Shown: positions 1 to 8,155, numbered from the stretch's first letter. The stretch is 33,408 nt of DNA from a filamentous cyanobacterium Phorm 6 (GCA_003003725.1 PVWI01000033.1:1-33408); one strand, 5' to 3'. Notes: generated by a model from the letters alone, not told the origin. A program made the numbers and translations.

Positions 1-831
1 GGTTTGCGACAATTGCCGATCGCAGCTTTGCACGATGGGGAGCAATTTCTAATAGAAAAGTACAGCCTCGGCTCAATTCCTAGTGTCAGCTTAACTAACA
101 CGAATTATCAAAGTTTGAAAAACGCCAAAGTTTTGGCGATGGGTGCTTCGGAATTTCTTGATAAACCTCCTTTGCGCGCAGTGCCGATCGAATTATCTGC
201 GATCGCCAGTACCAAAAGCAACACCCAAAATCCTGCCCAATTGCCTTTGTGGCCTGGCATTTCTTTTCTCAATCAAGATTTTACCCTAGAAAATCTCAGA
301 AAACAGCGCGAGCAACAAGCCTTTGATATTGTTCACTTGGCTACTCACGCCAGTTTTCCGCAAAATCAAAATGGACGTAAGGAGGCTGAGATTGATTTGT
401 GGAAGCGCTCTTTGCCGCTGGATGAATTTCGGTTGGCGAAGTGGTACGATCGCCGACAAGTCGAGTTATTGGTGCTGAGTGCGTGCGAAACTGCGATCGG
501 CGACAATACAGCAGAAATGGGATTTGGTGGGCTGGCAGTCCGCAGCGGTGTAAAATCAGCTTTGGCGAGTTTGTGGAAAGTTAATGATTACGCCACTTTA
601 GGGCTGATGACTGAGTTTTATGCTAATTTGCGATCGGCTCCGATTAAGGCTGAAGCCCTGAGACAAGCTCAAATAGCCATGATCCGCAAACAGGTAGTAA
701 TTAAAGATGGTAAGTTGGTGGGGAGTCAAAAAAGCGCGATCGACCTTACTCAAGCCGCACAAGTACCAAATTCAGATTTATCTCACCCGAATTTTTGGGC
801 AGGGTTTACCATAATTGGCAGTCCTTGGTAG
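1..831 (+). CDS. CHAT-domain protein, 3' part of the gene (cut by window edge)
   Basis: The reading frame is open from base 1 (G-L-R-Q-L-P-I), so the true start lies outside the window. The visible ~276 residues form a CHAT domain, a caspase/separase-like cysteine peptidase fold. The proposed His is in HLATHAS (about residue 115 of the visible part) and the Cys in SACETAIGD (about residue 161). The segment IAALHDG and the closing HPNFWAGFTIIG are typical of cyanobacterial CHAT proteins, which usually carry TPR repeats N-terminally; that part would be upstream and is not seen. Both presumed catalytic residues are present, so it may be an active protease. Family knowledge links CHAT proteins to programmed cell death and TPR-CHAT immune proteases, but nothing here shows which role applies. 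The next gene on the same strand starts about 230 bp downstream. Confidence 0.9.
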   Translation, partial: GLRQLPIAALHDGEQFLIEKYSLGSIPSVSLTNTNYQSLKNAKVLAMGASEFLDKPPLRAVPIELSAIASTKSNTQNPAQLPLWPGISFLNQDFTLENLRKQREQQAFDIVHLATHASFPQNQNGRKEAEIDLWKRSLPLDEFRLAKWYDRRQVELLVLSACETAIGDNTAEMGFGGLAVRSGVKSALASLWKVNDYATLGLMTEFYANLRSAPIKAEALRQAQIAMIRKQVVIKDGKLVGSQKSAIDLTQAAQVPNSDLSHPNFWAGFTIIGSPW

Positions 832-835
832 TAGG

Positions 836-925
836 CGATATCTGTAGGGAAACGGCGCTGTCATGTCCGGCGCGGGGACTAAAGACACGACAACGCCATT
901 TCCGGCGCGGAAATTTTAATCGTCA
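836..925. repeat. Degenerate dispersed repeat
   Basis: The stretch after the CHAT gene contains GTAGGGAAACGGCGCTGTCATGTCC, given here only as a decayed relative of the GTAGGGACACGGC...GCCG repeats at 6577-6698, and a second GCGCGG-containing half. A short open frame (795-980) across it looks accidental. Confidence 0.3.
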
Positions 926-1059
926 GGTACACCACTCCGTGGCCGCCCTAAATTCACTGGCGGGATTTTGCCAAAAATAAATGTATCCCAGACGACTATC
1001 TTTTGATGCCATAAATTTGGTATGAATAGCAAAACTAAACACTCTTTGGAGCAAAACCT

Positions 1060-2070
1060 GTGGGCAAGTTTGATAAAATATTCAATTCTGAAGACAAATC
1101 CGCAGCAACCTTGACTTTAGAGGAATCCGTAGCAGCGGTAGCACTTGTCGCCGCCGAGACAAATTCCCCTGACACGGATGCTGATATCTTAGAAAGCATA
1201 CTTTGGGAATCAGAAATATTTGCTGAATACTCGGAAGATGATATGTCAGCAATGTTTCAAAAACTAGCAGGTATTATCGCCCAAGACGGTTTAGGAGCAT
1301 TATTTAATACTGCTTGGGCATTAATACCAGATGAGTTAGTTTTGGATACTTTTGCAATAACCACAGCAATGTTTGTCGCAGATGGCGAAGTGTCTGACAA
1401 GCACAAGCCTTTTTTCCAGGAATTCCAGAAAGCATTGGGTGTGGAAGACGAGGAATCTGAGGAAATTATCGAGGATGTAATTGCTGCTTACTCGGAGGAA
1501 TCTGAGGGGGAAGAGTCTGATTTAGATGGGCCATTATATGTATCTCCTGAAGGCAATTTTAGCGTCTCGATTCCAGTTGACGAGCAACGAGGTGGTAAAA
1601 TTGACGAGGAAGATGGCTCTGTTGCATTTTCTGACGACTTTGGGGTTTTGCTGAAAATTGATTATTTCCTGATCGCTGATGCAGCGGAAGCAGAAATCGA
1701 GTCGGCTGGTGAGGAAGTTTATCTCAAGTCTTTTCTGGACAATTTTATTTCTCAGGCAATTCTTGATAAAGTTCCCAACTCTAAGTTACTTCACGCGGAA
1801 TATTTAGAAGATGAGGAAGCTTATTTCGCGGTTTTAGATTTGCCTGCGGGTGCAACTATCAGCGGGGAAAAAAATAGTGGCCCTCTGACTCGAATTGATG
1901 CCTACCGGGGACTTATGGCTTTTATCGCTGATGATTTTTGCTACACGGTAAGCTGTCAGCGAATTTATGAGGAGGGTAATGAATTGGGTTCTCTTGAGTC
2001 TGAAGTTGAGGGAATTATGAACAATATTTTCGCGTTTATTGAGACTATTGAGTTTTCGGAAGCCGCATAA
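1060..2070 (+). CDS. TerB-like acidic protein, function unknown
   Basis: This encodes 336 residues from a GTG start; GGAG sits 8 bases upstream, which supports it. Residues about 20-150 are helical and match the style of the TerB/tellurite-resistance-like fold: an early ESVAAVALVAAET segment, then AITTAMFVADGEVSDKHKPF, the repeated ADG/E acidic metal-binding look of that family. A strongly acidic linker (EDEESEEIIEDV, SEESEGEESDLDG) leads to a second domain from about residue 160 that I do not recognise, beginning SPEGNFSVSIPVDE. No signal peptide or membrane segment is visible, so it is probably cytosolic. It stands alone between the CHAT gene and a repeat cluster. The TerB assignment is by motif impression only; the C-terminal half has no call. 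Confidence 0.75.
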   Translation: MGKFDKIFNSEDKSAATLTLEESVAAVALVAAETNSPDTDADILESILWESEIFAEYSEDDMSAMFQKLAGIIAQDGLGALFNTAWALIPDELVLDTFAITTAMFVADGEVSDKHKPFFQEFQKALGVEDEESEEIIEDVIAAYSEESEGEESDLDGPLYVSPEGNFSVSIPVDEQRGGKIDEEDGSVAFSDDFGVLLKIDYFLIADAAEAEIESAGEEVYLKSFLDNFISQAILDKVPNSKLLHAEYLEDEEAYFAVLDLPAGATISGEKNSGPLTRIDAYRGLMAFIADDFCYTVSCQRIYEEGNELGSLESEVEGIMNNIFAFIETIEFSEAA

Positions 2071-2218
2071 ACAGGACTTATTTAGGGAAGCTAAAAATCT
2101 GGTTTCTTTCTAAATATCTCGCTGCTAAACCTGATATTTTGAAATAAACGGTTTTTTTGTCAAGTATCCTCAGAATATTAGATCGTGTCCGGTCGATCGA
2201 CCAATATAAAATTGGTTT

Positions 2219-2271
2219 GATCGTTCGGACTTCAGTCTTCAGATTTTTTATGCGGACTGAATTCCGAACGA
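2219..2271. repeat. Long imperfect hairpin repeat
   Basis: The arms GATCGTTCGGACTTCAGTC (2219-2237) and GACTGAATTCCGAACGATC (2253-2271) pair except at two bases, enclosing a T-rich loop. It sits 150 bp after the TerB-like gene and could act as a terminator, but the form is that of a dispersed palindromic repeat. Confidence 0.6.
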
Positions 2272-2286
2272 TCGCACGGGATGTCG

Positions 2287-2325
2287 TTAACAGTTGACAG
2301 TTAACAGTTGACAGTTGACAGTTGA
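2287..2325. repeat. Heptamer tandem repeat (TGACAGT)n
   Basis: The stretch holds five to six head-to-tail copies of the 7-mer ACAGTTG, one variant with TTAACAG. The same unit recurs at 3929-3965 and 25037-25085. This is the short tandemly repeated repetitive sequence (STRR) type known from filamentous cyanobacteria. Confidence 0.85.
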
Positions 2326-2341
2326 GTGCGAAGTTTTTAGG

Positions 2342-2402
2342 CAGGGGATTTAAGCCCCAGCCTAAAAACAATCCACCTAAAGTGGGGGCTTAAATCCCCT
2401 GT
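2342..2402. repeat. Palindromic repeat, MITE-like
   Basis: CAGGGGATTTAAGCCCC (2342-2358) pairs with GGGGCTTAAATCCCCTG (2386-2402) around a 27-base loop. The form, GGGGATTTAAGCCCC, resembles the hairpin ends of IS200/IS605-type non-autonomous elements. No open frame lies inside. Confidence 0.6.
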
Positions 2403-2427
2403 GATGCAGGTTATTTTACCAGAAAAT

Positions 2428-2471
2428 AGTGCGATCGAGAATCGGCTTTTGGACTAATTCTCGATCGCACT
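2428..2471 (-). terminator. Probable terminator of the RRM gene
   Basis: A perfect 15-bp inverted repeat, AGTGCGATCGAGAAT (2428-2442) with its complement (2457-2471), has a 14-base loop. It lies 60 bp past the stop of the minus-strand RRM gene and, on that strand, is followed by ATTTTC. The short T-run makes termination plausible, not certain; each arm also contains a GCGATCG (HIP1-like) core. Confidence 0.5.
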
Positions 2472-2530
2472 TCCAGATACACTCATTCAACCACAGTCGA
2501 TCGACAGCAGCAATTAGCAGCCATTTTCGA

Positions 2531-3112
2531 CTAGCTAGCAGCCTGAGCTTCCAGTTTTTGCTTGAGTTCTTCCAAAGCGCTCGCCCAGCGCGGATCTGGC
2601 TGCACCGAGCCGGAATCAGCGTTTGGTACGGTTGTTGTTGACTGATTACGGCGAGACTTGTTGTTGTCACCCCGACGGCGATTGCTTTTGCTAGAACCGC
2701 CTCCACCTTGGGTAGGGGGAGCCGAGCGCTGCTGTTGCTGCGGCGCAGGTACAGGAGTCGATGTCGATGTCGATGTCGATGCTGACGCGGACACCAACTG
2801 CGGTGAGGCGGGCGATGACGACGGCTGCTGCTGATCGTCTTCACCCTTCTCAGATTTACCCTTAGAGCGTGGCAATGCCTTCTCTATTTTTAGCGGGTTT
2901 TCTTTGAACATCAAGCCGTTGTATTTCTCAATAACTTGATCGGCTTGTTCGTCGGTTAGCACCGTCACAAAACCAAATCCTCTGCATTTACCAGTTTTGC
3001 GATCGGTAATTACCTTGGTGGTGACAGATTCACCCTCTGGTGCAAAAACTTCTTGCAATTCTAGGCGATCGAGTTCCTTCGGTAAATTACCAACATAAAG
3101 ACGAATAGACAT
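2531..3112 (-). CDS. RRM-type RNA-binding protein (cyanobacterial Rbp family)
   Basis: A 193-residue cytosolic protein with one RNA-recognition motif at residues about 2-85. RNP2 is LYVGNL and RNP1 is KCRGFGFV, both intact with the aromatic residues that stack on RNA. The remainder is a low-complexity, Q/S/P-rich tail with basic patches (RRRGDNNKSRRN), ending in EELKQKLEAQAAS, a segment often seen at the end of longer cyanobacterial Rbp proteins. The tail is longer than in the ~100-residue glycine-rich Rbp type. A hexamer microsatellite at about 2757-2784 codes for STSTSTST and may vary in copy number. Family members bind mRNA and are often cold-induced or guide thylakoid mRNAs; that role is family knowledge, not seen here. 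AGGAGG-like sequence is present just before the ATG (GAGGAATTTTTC). Confidence 0.92.
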   Translation of the reverse strand: MSIRLYVGNLPKELDRLELQEVFAPEGESVTTKVITDRKTGKCRGFGFVTVLTDEQADQVIEKYNGLMFKENPLKIEKALPRSKGKSEKGEDDQQQPSSSPASPQLVSASASTSTSTSTPVPAPQQQQRSAPPTQGGGGSSKSNRRRGDNNKSRRNQSTTTVPNADSGSVQPDPRWASALEELKQKLEAQAAS

Positions 3113-3140
3113 GAAAAATTCCTCCAGACTTGGATTTTAA

Positions 3141-3353
3141 TTAATTTGCTCGAACAGAATTACCCGAAATCAACTGAATATTGACTTCAGGTAAAAACCA
3201 CATAACCGGAGAATTTGCGCATTCCTCCCACCAACCTTGACAGCTCCCCGCACCTTTTAGGACAAAAAGATGATTTACTCTGATCAGGCCGGAAATTAAC
3301 CGCCGATGCAGAGAGCTTTTAAATCTCAGGTTGTTGTGTAAACTTTTAGTCAT
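3141..3353 (-). CDS. Possible small protein upstream of the RRM gene
   Basis: A 70-residue open frame on the same strand as the RRM gene ends 28 bp before that gene's start. The C-terminal half (GWWEECANSPVMWFLPEVNIQL) is hydrophobic and contains an ordered run of W, C and P residues that looks more protein-like than a random frame. There is no clear ribosome-binding site before the ATG, and rbp genes commonly have long untranslated leaders, so the stretch may be leader RNA only. I do not recognise a family. Confidence 0.25.
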   Translation of the reverse strand: MTKSLHNNLRFKSSLHRRLISGLIRVNHLFVLKGAGSCQGWWEECANSPVMWFLPEVNIQLISGNSVRAN

Positions 3354-3677
3354 CACTCAAATGTTTAGGCTATTGGCTATTCTGTATTATTTGCGTACGG
3401 TGTTGATTCAGAATGTTTATAGCCAGCGCCGTGTAGAAATTTATGTTCAAGGATGTCAATTGCAAGCGATCGGAATGCCAATATTCAGTCTAATACAGTG
3501 ATGGATAAAATTGCTAACATTTTTTTAGCCAGTAATCTTACCTCACTCCTAATCTCGCTCCTAATGCTGAGAACTACTCACTTACCTAGTATCCCTTAAA
3601 TCGGGCCCGGCAGTGTCCGACCATTATTTAAAGGTATCACAGCCTTGGTAACAGAGCTAGTTATTTAGGAAGATTTC

Positions 3678-3749
3678 ATGCTGAATTTAACGAAAACCAT
3701 ATTTGAATCACTTTTGGGAATTCATCCTGCACAGGGAAATTGGCGATAG
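3678..3749 (+). CDS. Possible 23-residue small ORF
   Basis: ATG follows AGGAAG at a 5-base distance, and the frame runs MLNLTKTIFESLLGIHPAQ to a TAG just before an A-run. The helical, amphipathic look and the ribosome-binding site are the only support. Short frames with such features arise by chance, and the adjoining terminator points to the other strand. Confidence 0.2.
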   Translation: MLNLTKTIFESLLGIHPAQGNWR

Positions 3750-3776
3750 AAAAAAAACAGCCGACAAGCGGCTGGC
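3750..3776 (-). terminator. Intrinsic terminator, minus strand
   Basis: On the minus strand CAGCCG-CTTGT-CGGCTG is followed directly by eight T. This is a textbook rho-independent terminator. It lies about 300 bp past the stop of the M48-like gene and most likely ends that transcript or a small RNA between them. Confidence 0.8.
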
Positions 3777-3928
3777 TGAACTTGCTGTGTTGGGAGGTTG
3801 ACAATTTTTACGCAATACCTTAGCGATTTTAGCCAACTGAAGTTATCGCGCTATTTGGTTGAATCCAATTTGTATAAATAAATGTAACAGGATGTCGGCA
3901 AAAAAGCAACTTTTGTTTACGAAGGGTA

Positions 3929-3965
3929 GTCAGTTGACAGTTGACAGTTGACAGTTGACAGTTGT
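3929..3965. repeat. Heptamer tandem repeat (TGACAGT)n
   Basis: About five uninterrupted copies of TTGACAG, the same unit as at 2287 and 25037. It lies just past the 3' end of the minus-strand M48-like gene. Confidence 0.85.
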
Positions 3966-4072
3966 CCGATCGCCTATGGGCCATTTCACTCAACACTCTT
4001 CTCCGGCTGGGGGTTGTCCGTCACATTCAATAACGTAACCTGGATATCTCAAATCCAAAATCCAAAATCGTC

Positions 4073-6505
4073 TCACCTTGGGCCCTGGATAATGATGTAC
4101 GCGCCCCAAACAGCAGCAGCAAAAGCCAAAATCGCAGACCAAATCGGATGCCCGCTGTCACTGACTTGGCCTCCTTGACTGCGGAGACTTTCGAGGTCGA
4201 TCGCCACAGTAGCACCCCGGCGCAGCCAACCAGTCGCCACAACGGGTTTTCCGATCAAATCGGTAGGGCGAGTCGGTTTCGCCCACAAAGAGCCAAGGTA
4301 GCCAAACCTCGAAACATAGTGCAGCCTCACCAAACCCGTCGCCGTTTGCAAAATCAAATCTTGTCCCAGCCAATTACCAATACCAGACCTACCCAAAAGT
4401 TGCCCGGAAAGCTGCACAGGTTGAGCATCGACGGGCAGAGTCTCAGGATTTGATAAAATTTCCGGTAAACTCGGCGAAGTTGTTTCTCGTGGCGTAATGT
4501 CTGGGAAAAAATAATTAATCCGCATCAAAGTACCGAGACAAAATCCGATCGGCAAACAGCCCCAAATAATCGATCGATCGCCCCAAAGCCAATCAAACAG
4601 CCAGATACTTGTCCTCGACAAAATCCCCCCAATCAGCCAAAGCACCGCCACCATCGCCAAACTCATCGGAATCCCAAAAAACGGCGCACCCTGTAAAAAT
4701 AGTTTTGAGTCTTTAAATTCGAGGATTGATTTAAACAGAGACAATTTTGCTTTCTTGGGTTGTTCCTGCACTCCCGCGTTTGCCAAATCCAACTCAGTCT
4801 CCAGTTGCCAGAATTGAGCATAAAGAGCCAACAGCTTCAAACGCTCTCCCAGCAAAGGATGCGCGCTGTTAACCGTCAACCAATTGCGATCGGGATTGGT
4901 GACATCCCACAGCAAAATCTGTTCTAGCGGCGCGTGTAATGCAGCAGAACCGAGGGTTACAGCTTGTCCGATGCCTACAGGTAACAACAAATCGAAACTT
5001 TCGAGGAAAAAGCTGGTTTGTTTTTCCCGATCGATATTAGCAGCAATGCCGATCGCCATTTTAGCTAGAGCGCGCGTCAAACCGTTGGGATTGCCGGTAA
5101 TTTCTGCTGAAGTTCGATCGCTAAAATACACTCTACGGCGCGACAGCCAAAACATCGGCCAGCGCAACAACTTATAAATTCCGTAACTGATGGCAGAAAT
5201 TGCAGCGGTTATAAATCTGACAGCAGAACGCAAAAAGTCGATCGTCATTAAATCACACAACCGCTCGCCCCAGTAAGCAGTCTGCCAATATATAAGGTAA
5301 GGAATCTGAATCACCAACATCGCCAGCGACATCGGCGCAAAATCCCAGTGAGAAATATGGGCTAATTCCCGCGCGAAAATAGTAGCAATTTCATCATCCG
5401 TCAATTGATCCAATAGCCCTTGACTGACAGCAATCCGAGCAAAACGGGGCAAACAGCCGTAACTAAAAGCTACAGGAACATCGATCGGCAAGAGTTTCAG
5501 CACCGGCACTGGTATATTTTGCTTGGTACAAAAACTGCGAAGTACCCGACTAGCTTCCTTGCTGTGCTTGGATAAAACCGATCCGCGCAGGGTTTCGATG
5601 CCGCAAAACAGTTTCAGCAGCGCGTCTGTCAGCCAGGGAGAGGAGGCCAAAAGCAATCCGAAAACAAACTGGAGGAAGGGAGTTGGATCGCGGTAAAAAA
5701 GCTGAATCGGCTGGAAAATTGGCAGTCTAGTGAATATGTAAAGCTGAACCAATAGAGAATTAGTGTTTGTCAGCAGGAATTGTAGGACAAATCGGGCTAG
5801 GAAAAATAGGGCGATCGCACTTGCAAAAGCTTCGATCCGAAAATTCAGTAACTTTAGCGGTTTGAGGGGGCGCGGGCTTTTCACGCGCGCTGCTTCGCGC
5901 CAAGTTAGTTGGTAAGTATCTGTTGGGGAACCGGGACTATTTTCGTCGCTAGTTTCTGTATCGGGTGTGGTTTCTGTGGATATTGCTGGTTTGGGGGGTG
6001 GAGGTGGCGGTGAAATATGTGGCGATTTGGCATTTCCCTGCGTGGCAGTCGGCTCTAAGGTTGAAAATCCGGTTTTTTGGTCTGCGGTTTGTCGTAGCGA
6101 AGCGGGGCGTAAGCCATCGCCCTTAACCGTTTTTTTCGCGGATTCCGTTGCTGAATCAAAGGCGACAAAGCCTGTTTTTGGGGGAGTTTCCGCTGGTTTT
6201 GGGGGGCGAGGTGGGGTTAATTCGGTTAAAGTGCGATCGGCCCAAGTTTTGACTTGGGTGTTGGGATTTTTGGTGAGGGATGTGCACAGGGCGATCGCCT
6301 TTTTGACATTACCGGTTGCTTTGTATGCCGCCACTAACCCCATTTGGGCGCGGATTCCGGGCGGTTGATTTGCTGCGGTTTGGCTGACGGATTCTAAAAG
6401 GGCGATCGCCCGATCGTAATCCCGTTCTTTCAAAGCCGTTAAACCAGCCTCCAGAGATTGTTTCACAGATAAATCCGCCGAATTTTGATGGTTTGGAGAT
6501 GCCAT
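4073..6505 (-). CDS. TPR/membrane protein of the M48 metallopeptidase fold with degenerate zinc site
   Basis: An 810-residue protein. Residues 10-95 form a TPR-like helical repeat (ALKERDYDRAIALLESV, AAYKATGNVKKAIALC). A proline-rich linker follows (100-215). Hydrophobic segments near 225-295, 390-450 and 615-665 indicate membrane insertion. The central part matches HtpX/Ste24-like M48 peptidases in order and spacing, but the HExxH motif reads R379-E380-L-A-H383, and the REYxAD segment that supplies the third zinc ligand reads R-V459-Y-F-S-D. Two of three ligands are therefore missing, so proteolysis is unlikely unless zinc is bound differently. A C-terminal domain (about 690-790) contains QLSGQLLGRSGIGNWLG and may be a small beta domain. 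The linker at residues 128-138 is encoded by a 30-bp dispersed repeat. Role unknown; a scaffold or membrane-quality-control pseudoenzyme is my inference. Confidence 0.85.
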   Translation of the reverse strand: MASPNHQNSADLSVKQSLEAGLTALKERDYDRAIALLESVSQTAANQPPGIRAQMGLVAAYKATGNVKKAIALCTSLTKNPNTQVKTWADRTLTELTPPRPPKPAETPPKTGFVAFDSATESAKKTVKGDGLRPASLRQTADQKTGFSTLEPTATQGNAKSPHISPPPPPPKPAISTETTPDTETSDENSPGSPTDTYQLTWREAARVKSPRPLKPLKLLNFRIEAFASAIALFFLARFVLQFLLTNTNSLLVQLYIFTRLPIFQPIQLFYRDPTPFLQFVFGLLLASSPWLTDALLKLFCGIETLRGSVLSKHSKEASRVLRSFCTKQNIPVPVLKLLPIDVPVAFSYGCLPRFARIAVSQGLLDQLTDDEIATIFARELAHISHWDFAPMSLAMLVIQIPYLIYWQTAYWGERLCDLMTIDFLRSAVRFITAAISAISYGIYKLLRWPMFWLSRRRVYFSDRTSAEITGNPNGLTRALAKMAIGIAANIDREKQTSFFLESFDLLLPVGIGQAVTLGSAALHAPLEQILLWDVTNPDRNWLTVNSAHPLLGERLKLLALYAQFWQLETELDLANAGVQEQPKKAKLSLFKSILEFKDSKLFLQGAPFFGIPMSLAMVAVLWLIGGILSRTSIWLFDWLWGDRSIIWGCLPIGFCLGTLMRINYFFPDITPRETTSPSLPEILSNPETLPVDAQPVQLSGQLLGRSGIGNWLGQDLILQTATGLVRLHYVSRFGYLGSLWAKPTRPTDLIGKPVVATGWLRRGATVAIDLESLRSQGGQVSDSGHPIWSAILAFAAAVWGAYIIIQGPR
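6093..6122. repeat. 30-bp dispersed repeat inside a coding sequence, copy 1
   Basis: This 30-base stretch begins CGTAGCGAAGCGGGG and ends AAGCCATCGCCC. It is identical base for base to 26179-26208. Here it lies within the M48-like gene and is read on the minus strand as GDGLRPASLR in the linker. Confidence 0.9.
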
Positions 6506-6576
6506 GACAGTGATTGCACTAGCGCCTTGTCTAAGATAGCTTGGGCGATCGATAGATTACGGTTTTAGCACAGAAA

Positions 6577-6698
6577 TTAGGACACGGCAGTGCCGTGTCC
6601 CTACAATATTATTTTGGGGTAGGGACACGGCATTGCCGTCTCCTCTTAGCCCCCACAAGATTATTTTGGTGTAGGGACACGGCATTGCCGTCTCCTCT
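6577..6698. repeat. Dispersed palindromic repeats, one palindrome plus two tandem 39-bp units
   Basis: A palindrome, GGACACGGCAGTGCCGTGTCC at 6580-6600 (20 bases of it: GACACGGCAGTGCCGTGTCC), is followed by two 39-bp direct copies at 6608-6646 and 6660-6698 that differ at one base. A short relative, GGACACGGCGCCGTGTCC, occurs at 11896-11913. The block separates two divergently transcribed genes and may hold their promoters. Confidence 0.85.
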
Positions 6699-6767
6699 AT
6701 TATTCCGGTGCTCTTTCAATCAACGGGTTTTAATCTACAATTAAATTAAGTCCTCACCAATACATTT

Positions 6768-8096
6768 ATGCCCATTGACGACGAAGACTTTCAAATCGAA
6801 ATCAGCGACGATCGCAAACTGCAACTCTTCACAGACAGACACGAATTTACCCGCCGATTTGCCTTTTATTTAAACGATGACCCCCCTCCCGCAAAAATTT
6901 TGTATTTTTTCGGCGATGGAGGCAACGGCAAGTCATTGCTGCTAAAACACTTGCAGTATCACTGCTGCAAAAGATTTTCCCCGCAGGTTTGGCAACAATT
7001 GCGCGCACTCCCAGAATCAAAAGCCGCCGAAGTTGCTGATTTCGTCCGCTATGCAGCACCTAAAACCTACACTCCCATCCCCGCAGTCAGACACGATTTC
7101 GGATTGATACCGATAAAAGAAGATAAACCGCAAGATAGATTTTACGGCTTGCTGATGCTGCGGCGAAATGTCGCAGCAGTCACAAAGAAATATAAATTTA
7201 AATTTCCCAATTATGACTTTGCTTGCTTTTGGTATTTGCTGAACAAAGGCGAGTCAAACGCAACTCTCAGCCAACTTTTCCCCGATGATGTGATGGAATT
7301 GTTGACACCTGCAATTGAAACTTTTGCGGAATTTCCCGTGGTGGCGCAAGCTGTGGCAATGCTGAAAGGGATAGATAAATTGGGCGGGATTAAGCGGGCG
7401 ATGAAATTAATTCAAAATCGCCTCAATGTCAGTGATGAAAAGGCAGATGAAATTCGCCGCAAAGATATTGATACTGAATTAATCGACTGTTTGCCAAAAT
7501 TGTTTGCCGGGGATTTGAATGCAGCAATGGTTGGGAAACATAAACCCGATCGCCTCGTGATGCTGTTCGATACTCACGAGAAAATGTGGGATGAAAAACG
7601 CAATTCTCAGGGAGCAACTTTTTGGTATCAAGATGAGTGGTTTCGGCGGTTGTTGAGGGGATTGGATTACAAATTGGGGATTGTGGTTGCTGTGGCGGGG
7701 CGAGATTGTCCTGTCACACAACTGCGGTGGCAGAATGCGGCGAAGTTTCCGATTCCCGAAAAAAATATAGATAAACAATTGGTGTGGCATTTGTCTCCCG
7801 CAGATGCTAGGGATTACTTGCACAAAGTGGAGATTGACAAGGCTGATTTGGCTGATGCTGTGATTAAATATGCCAGCGTCAATCCTGATGAGAGTTGGGA
7901 GAATTTGCAGATACATCCGTTTTATTTGGGTTTGTGCGCGGATGTGGTGCTGGCAGAAAGAAGGCGGGGAATTGAGTTGCTGGCGTCGGATTTTGCGCGG
8001 ATTCCGAAGTTGGAAAATAAGACTGCGGAGTTAACGGATCGGTTGCTTTTGTATGTGGATCGCGAAGTGCGATCGGCTGACGCACTCCAACATTGA
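6768..8096 (+). CDS. STAND/AAA-type ATPase, apparently truncated at the C-terminus
   Basis: 442 residues. Walker A is FFGDGGNGKSLLL (residues 48-59), a Walker B-like strand is RLVMLFDTHEKMW, and the later GIVVAVAGRDCP strand matches the GRD sensor of STAND NTPases. The protein ends in TDRLLLYVDREVRSADALQH. From memory of cyanobacterial relatives, VDREVRSA is normally followed by a winged-helix and long TPR or other repeat region, so the sensor half seems lost; I find no continuation in another frame before the opposing gene at 8156. STAND proteins work as ligand-triggered switches in signalling, apoptosis and phage defence. Without a sensor this copy may be inactive, or may work with a separate partner. 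An upstream repeat block separates it from the divergent M48-like gene. Confidence 0.75.
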   Translation: MPIDDEDFQIEISDDRKLQLFTDRHEFTRRFAFYLNDDPPPAKILYFFGDGGNGKSLLLKHLQYHCCKRFSPQVWQQLRALPESKAAEVADFVRYAAPKTYTPIPAVRHDFGLIPIKEDKPQDRFYGLLMLRRNVAAVTKKYKFKFPNYDFACFWYLLNKGESNATLSQLFPDDVMELLTPAIETFAEFPVVAQAVAMLKGIDKLGGIKRAMKLIQNRLNVSDEKADEIRRKDIDTELIDCLPKLFAGDLNAAMVGKHKPDRLVMLFDTHEKMWDEKRNSQGATFWYQDEWFRRLLRGLDYKLGIVVAVAGRDCPVTQLRWQNAAKFPIPEKNIDKQLVWHLSPADARDYLHKVEIDKADLADAVIKYASVNPDESWENLQIHPFYLGLCADVVLAERRRGIELLASDFARIPKLENKTAELTDRLLLYVDREVRSADALQH

Positions 8097-8155
8097 TTGA
8101 TGTTGTTGGCGGCAATTTTTATTTCCACACCTGACAAGCTTTGTATCATTGTGAA

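Larger units (their letters stand above)
3354..4072. other. Long intergenic region between the RRM and M48-like genes
   Basis: No convincing gene lies here. It contains a possible 23-codon frame (3678-3749), a clear minus-strand terminator (3750-3776), a heptamer array (3929-3965) and a short AATCCAA tandem (4047-4070) related to one at 11510-11535. The rest is AT-rich with no assignable signal. Confidence 0.6.

Noticed and set aside
795-980. 61-codon open frame after the CHAT gene
   Set aside because: It overlaps the CHAT end and consists of degenerate repeat sequence; no ribosome-binding site.
2078-2371. 97-codon minus-strand open frame
   Set aside because: It is made of a heptamer array and hairpin repeats.
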